This document shows positions 54,581-64,000 of a DNA stretch of 64,000 nt, piece by piece. Under the pieces are notes generated by a model. That model was not told the DNA's origin. It did no database searches and saw only the letters and a list, made by a program, of their open reading frames with translations. Origin of the DNA: Sanguinoderma infundibulare (taxonomy: Eukaryota > Basidiomycota > Agaricomycetes > Polyporales > Polyporaceae); NCBI GenBank assembly GCA_032821775.1, contig JAVLRN010000003.1:124001-188000 (forward strand). Reading direction: 5' to 3'. A program made the translations under genes and the position numbers. The first letter of the stretch is position 1; every line of letters starts with the position of its first letter.

Positions 54581-57500
54581 CTGTTCAAGGGAGAGGGACC
54601 ATGTTTTCCGGTGTCGTAGCGCCCCATCCGCGGTCCTAGGATTCGGATGGCGATGCGGAGATATGAGGGGGGAACAAAGTACGCAGTCGGAGAGGGCGCG
54701 CTGGGTGCTTGGGTGCTTGAGTGCTCGGGTGCTCGTTGTGAGGGCACTCGAAAACTTTGAGAACACGGCGTGCGGAGCTCCAAAATACAGTCGCACAGGT
54801 ACGGCAACACAAGCTCGTGCCGGTGGTCACGATGAAGGAGGGCAGACGGTTCGACGGTTCGCAACTCCACGGTGGCAATCTAGACAACCCCCGAGGGGCG
54901 ACTACGGCACCACGGTAGTCGGGAGGCCCATTCAGCGCAGACATCCGCAATTTCCAGAAGGTACAAAGGATGAAGCGTAATGCACCCCAGGGCGGGGCAA
55001 GTGAAGAGCGAGGCACTGCTACGCGTCAGAGGACGTGTCAGGATCCTTCCATCAGTACGCGAAGGCTGAGGAGTACATACCTTCTTTACATGCGCAACGC
55101 GTCCTCCTAGCTCATGCGAACTGATGCCATTGGGAAGTGAATGGGGGCGATAAGACAAAGGCCCCGACGATTTTCCTCAGCAATGGACACTCAACACTCG
55201 TGGGTTGCTCAAGGGGAGGGACATCGGCATGAGCGGCGCCCGCCCACTAGTCAAGTTAGCGGGCGTCAGTTCGGGAGAATGGTTGGATACCATGGCCTCC
55301 CACCTAACACCTCGTCGATCCATAAACGCGCCAATTAGACGGGGCCATGGCAATAGATATTGATGGAGGGCAGCGGAGGCTGGGTTGAATTCATCCTACG
55401 TATGTAATGTTTGATAGGTGGCATTTGCGCCCTAAGCCCGGTAAGAGAAGAGGGTTCGTCAAGCGTCCGAAATCGTTAGCCCGATTTTGACTGGTTTGAA
55501 GAGAAAGCATAGATGCACCTTGGTAACGGCGGCTGCCAAACACTTGTAAGTTGTCCCCCTGGGTTTTCGTGATGGCTCGAATGCTGACGACGTTGACGTC
55601 CGTTCGCCATCGGAGACACATGTCACGTCTTGCCTTGTCCATCGGCTTGCCAGTGAAACATTTGACCTATGTGGGGGCATGATCCAGCGCCACGGACGCA
55701 AGCACGGATAATTTCCCGAAGTTGTAGAAAGGTTTATGATATATTGGCGAAACGTATATTGTGAGTGGTGGCGCCAAGCCCGAGCACTATCCGCTCACAT
55801 TCTGGATATCCTTGTTCTCCGTAGGCCGCCAATTTTCGGCTATAACCTTGAGGCAACATAGAATGGTGAAAAGTCTTGGCAAATTATCAGAGTTGTCGTC
55901 CTAGCGAGCGTCAAAGATTTACGTACTTGACTGGCGTTTCCTAGACCATTAAACCTGCATCGTCAAGTGATCGCAGACGCAAAAACACTACTCGCCCGCG
56001 GATGTCTCTGCGGCCTCCGCAGTGGACATGGGCATGGCCAGACGTCATTTGAGCGAGGTCGAATATAGCTAAGGAAGCGGCAAGCCGGGGGACCTCGCTG
56101 AAATGGACGCCACATGTGTTCTGGACTGACGGCTGCCAAAAGATGGGACATTTGAAATATGCCGCAATCGCCAATCCCGGCGGGCCACAATGTGGCGCAG
56201 AGCGCGGAAAACGGTAGGGCGAGGCCAATTAGGCGGGCGGCAGAAGATTGCGCTGGAACCACACAAGTGAGAAGAAGAACGTAAGATTGGTTTCAGACTC
56301 CACTGTCTGAGTGGTGCTCACCAAGCATCTCCGCAGGTCGGGCCGCAATAAGATATGCTGACGAGACTGAAATGATTTGTCGCCGCCTTGAGGACGCAAA
56401 AGGCCCGATCGCGCGAAGGACACGAGTGAGCCGGCGTTATCAAAGAACCGTGGAGCGAGAGGCCCTCATGTGGGATCCCCTGCCGCCCACAAGGACGAGA
56501 TTTGCAATTTGAACGAAATGGGTGCAGGGTGACAAGCGAAATACTCACAGGAAGACATGTATGGGCGCCTTGTGGCTCCGCCACGGGAGAATGCGTCCAG
56601 GAAACGATCGAGGCCGATGAATAGTGGGGGTGGGATTACGATACCGCAGCAGAACGAGCAGGAGGGCCTCCGGCTCTACAGTGGGATGGCGCGCGTGGTG
56701 GACGCAGACCGAGAGCGAAGGTGCTGCGATTTGCAAAGTCCCGAGTGCACCGGTCGGAGTGTAAGCCGCGCGGATGCGTCGAGGCAGACGAGAAGACGGG
56801 GATGACGCCGGTGGGCGACGCAAATCATCGCGGATCCCTCCGAGGCGGTGGGAGCCAACGAGCGAACGGGGTCCAACAGCAGGGGCGCAAGGACGAGAGT
56901 GTGCGGGGGACAAGCTTGAGGCTGAGGCTGAGGTTGAGGCTGAGCAAGAGGCGGTCTGGGGCGGGGTTGGACTGGGAGTCGCTGGCTGGCAACTGGCTGC
57001 CTGTCGCTGCTGTCCTCTGAGCGGGGCTTGCCTCGCGGAGTGATTGCGCACGTGGTCCTCCCCCTCAAATTGGCAAGCGCCCTGCCCCAATCAGGCCCCG
57101 CGATCGAGATTCCCAGGAACATCCGGCAAGTTGTTAGTATAGCCGTGCCGATCCGCCGTGGGCGCCTCGGCTGGCAGGTCGTCCTCTCAATCGCCTCACT
57201 CTCAGACTCGTCGACATCGACCACTGTCCTGGACCCAGCTCGCCTCGTGCCTACCCTCCCCTCGCGCCTATGACGCCATCTGCACACTCACACCCTCCTG
57301 CCAGCCTCTGTTGCCACTATCAATAGCCATCAGTGCGATAGCATGCGAATGCGCGTCCAAGTAAGGCTCCATCACCCTGCTCTTTCGTCCTCCTCTCCCC
57401 CCGTGCCACCTGTATTCGTGTGCGAGCAAGCCTTTGTCCCCTCGCCATCCGCGTATCTCGCCTTGTGGCGGCGCCGCTCGTCAGCCGTCACTGTGCGTCC

Positions 57501-59463
57501 AGGTCAGGCCCTCGATGCTCGCCTCACTGGCACCCCGACCCAGCGGAAGTCTGCAGATCGCCTGGACGTCTGCTCCACCGGCCATTCTTACCCGCTAAGC
57601 CGGTAATTCGTCCGCCAAACCCTCCGTCCTTCCCGCTACTCGCCACAGGGTCGGATGGACCATTGTCCAAGCCTACCGTGGATCCGAGTAGCTATCATCC
57701 CGACAGCTGCCTCCTTCCTTCCCGTCTGTCACGCCGCTGGCACTGAATTTTGCCCCTGCCGTTCACGCGACACCTGCCACATTGTGGCCACTCGCCTCCC
57801 GCTTTCCGGGCCTTAGTGCGCCAACACTCTCAGCACTATCGGTCTACCCCCACCTTCCTTGTCGCCCTGAAGCAGGCACGCTGTCCTCGCACATCGCTCA
57901 GTGCGAAACCGATGATCACCGGCAGGTGCATGGAGACGCATTGGACAGATACAGCCGGCGACGTTAGTACGTCATCCACCCTTCCCCCCTCTTGACCCTA
58001 TCGTCCATTATCCCGGACGGGGCCCGACAGCTAACGGCATCGTCGTCCCCATATAATTTCCTTTGACAGCACTCACCCAAGGTCCTGAGCCGCGGGAAGG
58101 ATTGGCGTGACAGGCCAAGGTGGCTGGGCCCATTCATATTTCATTAATCCTCGACGCTTGTCCGGCTTGTTTGACTTGCCGAACCGATTCCCTGCGCCCG
58201 TCGTCATTCTCCACTTTCCCATCACACCCTACGGGCTCAAGTAGCCCCCGAAGACCACATGCAATCGCAATCAGCACCGTCAGCCCTACAGTCCTGACAT
58301 CGCTACCGTCATCTCTCCCCTGGCATGATCCGTATCGTCACACCAAATGGCGTACCGTCCCTCGTGCTGTCGATCCCGAGCTCTTTCATAACTCTATATC
58401 CTATTCATCCCCGCATTCCAGACAGTACGGGCCCCGCGCCCTCGACATCGGGAGCTTCCTTACGACACAGTTATCTCCCTCTATCGATGACACCATCTCC
58501 TGTGGGTGTCCATTGCCACAGCTACTATTCGGCTCCCTTGCATACCCCTGCCCTGCCTGTGATCCAGGACGGTCCGGCGATCGGAAGCGAGGCAGCAATG
58601 AACGCCTTTTGCCGCAACGCACCTGTCCATACTATCGCCCATCGACAGCTCGCGACCACATGCGTGTCGAGCCAGCGCAGCTGTGGTCCGCAATACTGCC
58701 CATCCCAGCTGATCTACTGTGCGCGCCTCGTGAGAGCGCACGTCCTCCTCGAGCCGACGGGAAGGCGACTTCAATCGGTCATTTGACGCAAACACTAAAG
58801 TATCCCTGTCAGTGTCCCCCGATGACGCAACGTCCAGTCAGCCAGCTCAGCAGCAGCGCCGCGGCGACTTGCCCGCCAATTGCAGCTCAGCCCTGAATAA
58901 GCACTGCGTGGCTAGCCAGTCGTCGCTCTCCTGCTCGCGAACAAGACATGTTCGCTTTCCCTACCTGTGCTCGCCTGTGGCCAGGCCACGCGAACATGCG
59001 CAATTTCGCGTCCACTTCGCCTCCATGTTCTGATATGTTTTGAGACGGAGGGCGGGTCTTGCCCCAAACAGGATATTCGCTTACTGGCTAATTCGCTACC
59101 CCTCCAGCAGCTGCAACTTTCCCGCCACACAGCACCCGACGCGGATCCTTCCCTATAGCTAGGTTCTCGCAGTATTCCGCCGACGTCGAGCGGAGCAAGG
59201 TGGAAGCCCGCACATCCCCCACTACTGTCACTCGCCGACTACATATCAGGACCGTCTTCTCGCTTTCCGACGCGCGCGCAGCGTGACTTCCCATTCAGAA
59301 ATCCGAATCCACATCCACGTCACCCGTTTGCGATCGCTCGACTGCGATCGTCTCGATGTGGCCTTGGTGCGGAAGCCCCATCCCCGCGGGATCGAACCTT
59401 CTTTCACTGGCAGCAGCCGCAGAACACCTTCCAGAGACACCATCCAATTCCGCGGCAGGACTC

Positions 59464-59497
59464 ACGCACGCACCCGTGCGTGCGTGCGTGCGTGCGC
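59464..59497. repeat. (GTGC)n run facing an (ACGC)n run, hairpin-capable
   Basis: The sequence acgcacgcaccc is followed at once by gtgcgtgcgtgcgtgcgtgc, so the two halves can pair into a hairpin. Confidence 0.7.
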
Positions 59498-59602
59498 ATC
59501 TCGATTCTTCTGCTCGCCTCCTCGCGCCGCCGGTTGCAGGGACCGTGCGCACGGCGCACGCACAGCATCAGCTGCCTCTCTGCGCCCGGTGTCGTAAACG
59601 GG

Positions 59603-59619
59603 CTCTCTCTCTCTCTCTC
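59603..59619. repeat. (CT)n microsatellite
   Basis: An uninterrupted CT run of 17 bp. Confidence 0.85.
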
Positions 59620-60139
59620 GCTGTCGGTGCTTCTCTCATCCTGGAAGCTTCCGCGGCCTGTGCGTATTGTGGACGAGCGGGCGCCCGCCGCTCTAGCGGC
59701 GGCGACGGTCTCACTGCTCTCGCGCGATCGAGCTCGAGGCTTGATTGAAGCCTGATGCGAGACCGTGGCGATCGTGCATGCCTGCGCACGTCGTCATCGC
59801 CAGCGAACGATTTCCGGAGCTTTGTGGACGTGTGGATTGGGCTTCTGCGATATCTGGCATACGAGTACGAGTACAAGCATGAGCACCCGGAGTACAGGGA
59901 TCATCGGGCAGGGTATTAGGGTCATGCCACTATCGCAAGCGTGCTACTATCGCTATCACTATCACCACCGCCAGTCATTCCACTCGCCCGCCCTCCCCGA
60001 ATCCGAAGCCGAATCCGAATCCGAAGCCGAACCCCTTGAAGCAGAGTTCACGCCCGGACCCGGATAGTCCTGCGTGCGGATGCGGTTACGAGCGAGCTTC
60101 TGAGAGATGATATGCGAGCTCGCCGCAGCAACGCTCTCC

Positions 60140-60310
60140 CACGGGCCACACACAGAAGACAGAAGACAGACGACGGAAGACAGAAGAAGGACGGACGCAG
60201 CCAAAACGTATCGGAGGTCGAGGCCACCGGGATCCTGCGCCCAAGGGACGGAAGACGAAGACGAGGACGAACGACAGGAGACGGAAGACGGAAGCGACAA
60301 AACAGAAGAC
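60140..60310. repeat. Purine-rich GAAGACR imperfect repeat
   Basis: The plus strand is almost pure purine in blocks built from agaagacaga and ggaagacg units, for example at about 60157-60190 and 60245-60320. Such tracts can form triplex structures. Confidence 0.6.
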
Positions 60311-61716
60311 AAAAAGCAAGGCACGGAGCGCTTGCTAACACCGTTCCTATGTATGTGGCACGCAGATGACTGTGCACGATGCACGATCCGCGCGCGGAAG
60401 CACTCGCTCATGCTCATCGGTCTCAGTTGCAGATTCATCGACGCTCGCTCGCCCAGGACTCCGGCCTCAGCACTCATCGCCTCAAGCCCGCGGGCTGGCG
60501 GCGCCCCAATACACCCCACCCCACTCGGTGTCAGAAGCCAGCACGATCGCGCGCGCGCGGGGGCCCAGGCCTGCCGCAATCCAGATATCCAGATATCCGA
60601 GTGCCGTCCACACACACACCCCGTTCAACGGCCGTCCTGCAAGCTCAAGCTGCAAGCGGATATCAGGATCCGCACTCGCGCGCCGTCGTCCTCTTCGTCG
60701 TCGTCCCCTCCCAGAAGCCTATCCCTAACTCCGCGTCCCGTCCCGTCCTCGGCCGCGGCCGTCCGAGCGAGCACCACTGACCAGTCCGGCGACCAAGCAC
60801 GCCAGCACGCACCCCGTTCGCGGTCTGTACAATGTAACTGTAACTGTAATCGCAACCGTAACCGTAACGCGTCCATCCCGTGGCCGCATCCGGCAGGCGA
60901 GCAGCAGATCCCAGGCGTGTGACATCCATCCGAGTTCCCCCAGGAGAGAGAGAAAGCAGCCCCCCCTGCAAATCCTTCCCTTCATCGACATGCCCGACGT
61001 TCCATTCCGGCTCCAGCCTGCCTGCCTCGCGTCCTCCTCCCTCGCGCGCGCATCCGTGCGTGCCTTCAGCCTTCAGCCTCCATCCGGCCGTTCGTGTTCC
61101 CCATCCGCCAGCTATCGACGCGTGCGCGGGGGCGAGCGAGCATGCGCTTTCCGTTCCTGGCTCGTCTCGGACCGGGCCGCCCCCACGCTACGCCACCACG
61201 CCCGCCGTTAATCCCTCGCGTCTGCGCGCCCGTTCGATGTCCTCGATTATCGCGTCCCCCCACCGCACGTCCCTTCTGTGCCGCTAGGGCGGCCATCGCG
61301 CTGCGTACCAGGAGCTGGAGCTTGAGGATCAATCATGTATGTACGTTCTCGTGCTCGCTTCCGGTCAGGGGGTTCGAGGCATCATGCATCATCACTTGCC
61401 CAAAATCCTTTCTCCTCCGCATTATTACATATCCTAACCCACCTCACCTCGCGCCCCCCGTCTGACGATCCGTACGTTATATACAGATGCATGACGTCGA
61501 GTTTGGCAGAAAAGGCCGCTGGACCCCCAAGCCGATCCGGGCCATCCACGCTCCTCATACGGAATGGGCCATGCCTGCGCTCGCCGCCGCCGCCGCCTCG
61601 CGTCCGCTCCGCCCCATACCAGGCCATACTGCACGGGGTAGTATGTACAACGCCGATGCCAGCGGCGGGCCGCGATCGGCAACCGTCGTTCCCGCCAATC
61701 GCGCGCGCCATCCCTC

Positions 61717-61769
61717 GTGCTCGGTGCTCGGTACTCGGTGCTCGGTGCTCGGTGCTCGGTGTTCGGTGC
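61717..61769. repeat. 7-bp tandem repeat (TCGGTGC)n
   Basis: About seven successive copies of tcggtgc, with one copy altered to tcggtac and one to tcggtgt. Confidence 0.85.
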
Positions 61770-62264
61770 GCGATCCACGGCCCTCCACAGAGGACTCGCT
61801 CGCAGCGCGTTTTCGGTCAGCCCCCGCCGCGCGCGGACGGACGTGGGCTACTTACGATACACGCACGCGGTCGTCATCATTTTCGTGCGTGCGTGCGTCC
61901 TCGCGCGCGCGCGCGCAGATCCCGAACGAGCGAGCGGACGCGCCCTGCCCCTGGCTCGCGTCTGGAGGCTCGCGCTCGGGACCTCCAGTTCAACCTCATG
62001 TCGTGACATTGGCCAGCGTCCGCCTCCCTGCCTGAGGCTGAGGCTTCCTACGCCTGCGTCGCGGATGACCTCTTCAGAAACGGACATGGCGGGTTTTGTG
62101 GGACTGGTTGGCCTGGCCGGAACCTGGTCGAGAGCGGCGCGATTCAAGGCATGCGAGTAGGCATGGCCATCGCGACGACTTGCAAGCAAGCCAGTCGAAG
62201 CCGCCGGCTGCGAATCCGGAATCGCCCCACCGAGTTGAGTAGCATGCCGAATGCTTTAGGCGTC

Positions 62265-62278
62265 GGGGGGGGGGGGGG
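62265..62278. repeat. 14-base G homopolymer
   Basis: A run of 14 G. Its exact length is prone to sequencing error. Confidence 0.85.
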
Positions 62279-62912
62279 TTCCATTCGTACGCGTGCGCGT
62301 GGCACGCATGCCTCAGCCTGCCACCTGGGGTCGTAACCCGACTCGGAGGCTTGGACTGTTAGCTGGCTCGTTTGTGTGTTGACTCCTAAATCCAGATCTC
62401 CAACTAAATGTCGCAGCGCAGGCACCAATCCCCCCACCTCATGACCGAATGAATGTGAAATCGTCGCTCGCCCGTTCGCGAAAGAGAGGGCGAAAGGGCG
62501 AAAAGGGGGAGGAAGACGGTGGGGCGGCGGCGCGGCGGGGAAGTCGCTGTGTGAGGCGCGAGCACACCCTCCTGAGAACGGTCGGGCGGCTGGGCGATGG
62601 CGACGGCGACGGCGCCACGACTTTTTCGGTTTCGGTCTTTTGGGTTTCGGTTTGGGCGAGATGCGGGCATGTATGGCTGTATATGTTTACGAGGGAGAGA
62701 GGATATAGCACTTGTTTGCTGCGACCGGCCGGTCGGTCGACGGCGTACGGCATGGCGCCGCTTCTGCGCCTGCACGCGCGCGCGGGAGGGAGGGGGACCT
62801 AGGGCTGGATGTTTCCGAATCCGTGTTTGGGCGCGGCGCCGTCTGGTGGAATGAATGGGGCTGGCAGCTGAGAAAGAATCCGTGGATCCACGGATGACGA
62901 CGCGCGAGCGAG

Positions 62913-62944
62913 CGAATGAATGAATGAAGGAATGAATGAATGAA
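62913..62944. repeat. (GAAT)n microsatellite
   Basis: Eight tetranucleotide units of gaat, one altered to gaag. Confidence 0.85.
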
Positions 62945-64000
62945 ACGAAGGGCCGTCTAGAGGGATTTTCCATGGGAGCTATAAACGGCGTATGCAATAG
63001 CCCGAGGGCCGCCCGGAGGATCAGGTCAGCGGACGAGGGGCGAAAGAGGACATGGAGGCGTGCCAGCGGGAGAAGAAGGCAGACGAGGATCCGTAGCACG
63101 ACCGCGTGTGGCCCGATCGACTCGAGCAGCTGAGGCTCAGGCCGGTGGCCAGGGCGCTGCGTGCGTGTGCACTTACGTACGTACCTATGCGCGCGCCGAT
63201 GACGATGACGATCAGCGACAATCCTCGCGCACACGCCCAGCTCTGTGGGCATTGGGACGCGCACATGCCCCAGGCCAAGCCCCTTCCGGATATCCGAGTA
63301 CGCCCCGCTCGCCGCTGCCTTCCCACCGGCGCACACACTCTCCTTCTCCTCTCGCCCGGGGGCTCGGCATGATCTGCCCTCGCCCCCAGCCACCCCCCTG
63401 CGCCGGCACCCTCTTCGCGTGCGCATGTGCGACTCAATTATCGACCCGCCAGCGCGCATATCCGAGATGCTCTCCGGCAGGAAAGCCAAGGCCAGCCTGG
63501 GCATCGCGCGCGTCCCCTCGAACCTGAACCTTTTGTCTGCGTGCTCGCGCGCCCGGGTTGGGTTTCCTCGGCAACCTTTTCCACCGAGTTCCAAGGCTCG
63601 CGCATCTCGAATCTTCCCCGTCTTCCTCCCGCGAAGTCTCTCTCTCCAGCACATCCAATCTCTAGAACAAAACGCGTTTCTCTGTTCGCGACCGTGGCAG
63701 CCCCGCGCAGGGACGCGCCGCCAAGCAGGCTCTAAGCATCCCGGGGTCGTAAACTCTGAGCATGAGCATGCATACGATCCCATGGCCGCCAGGGGGGGAA
63801 GCGTGGACGCCTGTGGGCACACTCCGCGGCCCGCCGCGCGCGCGCGCGAGAATCGCTTCAGAGTTTCACGCCGCGAGGGCCCCCGTGATGATAAGAACGC
63901 AGCCCGGGCGCGATCTGCTGCCCTCGCTCCCACTCTGCGCACTAGTCTCCAGTGAATCGGCGGCGAAGGCGGCGTCGTGGTGGTGGTGGTAATCGTGCGT

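Larger units (their letters stand above)
52001..64000. other. 12 kb GC-rich, simple-repeat-rich stretch without a credible gene
   Basis: GC content is visibly higher than to the left and microsatellites of 2-7 bp units are frequent. Long frames (up to 512 codons on the minus strand at 62404-63942) exist in several overlapping frames at once. They are Arg/Pro/Ser/Ala-rich without conserved motifs, as expected from GC-rich noncoding DNA. I see no family signature, no tRNA and no transposon protein. It could be a long promoter or leader region of a gene beyond the right edge. Confidence 0.4.

Noticed and set aside
62404..63942. 512-codon open frame on the minus strand
   Set aside because: Arg/Ser/Pro/Ala-rich, no conserved motif, and other frames are open at the same place; typical of GC-rich noncoding DNA.

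Overview
This window reads as nuclear DNA of an Agaricomycete (mushroom-forming basidiomycete). The genes have many short introns (about 40-75 nt) with GT/GC-AG borders. Codon use is GC-rich. The families are typical of the group: a multi-pass membrane protein, divergent F-box-like proteins, IPNS-like 2OG-Fe(II) oxygenases and WD40 proteins with a basidiomycete-type N-terminus. The housekeeping genes are fungal (Ctf8, a MetE-like methyltransferase, PDAT and a nuclear tRNA-Pro with an intron). Exon coordinates were worked out by hand from splice sites and reading phase; no alignment or database search was run.

Layout. 0.6-4.4 kb: an unrecognised basic protein and a 7-TM-like membrane protein, both on the minus strand. 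5.1-12.8 kb ('block A'): F-box and 2OG-oxygenase relics, an intact 2OG oxygenase (-), a broken F-box gene (+) and an intact unknown gene 'X' (+). 13.0-15.8 kb: a WD40 protein (-). 16.5-23.5 kb: a conserved housekeeping stretch with CTF8 (-), a MetE-like protein (-) and the acyltransferase PDAT/LRO1 (+, 17 exons). 23.9 kb: tRNA-Pro. 24.1-36.1 kb ('block B'): a mirror image of block A, with gene X (-), a broken F-box gene (-), three intact F-box genes (-), an intact 2OG oxygenase (+) and more 2OG relics (+). 36.7-38.5 kb: a shortened, frameshifted second copy of the WD40 gene (+). 39.1 kb: a decayed tRNA-Pro-like element. 39.2-45.5 kb: no gene I can support. 45.6-46.7 kb: a C2H2 zinc-finger protein. 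46.8-52 kb: no gene I can support. 52-64 kb: a GC-rich, microsatellite-rich stretch without a credible gene.

The most notable structure is the inverted, decaying duplication of an F-box / 2OG-oxygenase / gene-X cassette on both sides of the housekeeping core, with many copies at different stages of decay. The PDAT gene is the most informative single gene: its conserved protein can only be read by splicing exons of 9, 5 and 6 nt. I found no CRISPR array and no reverse transcriptase or transposase.
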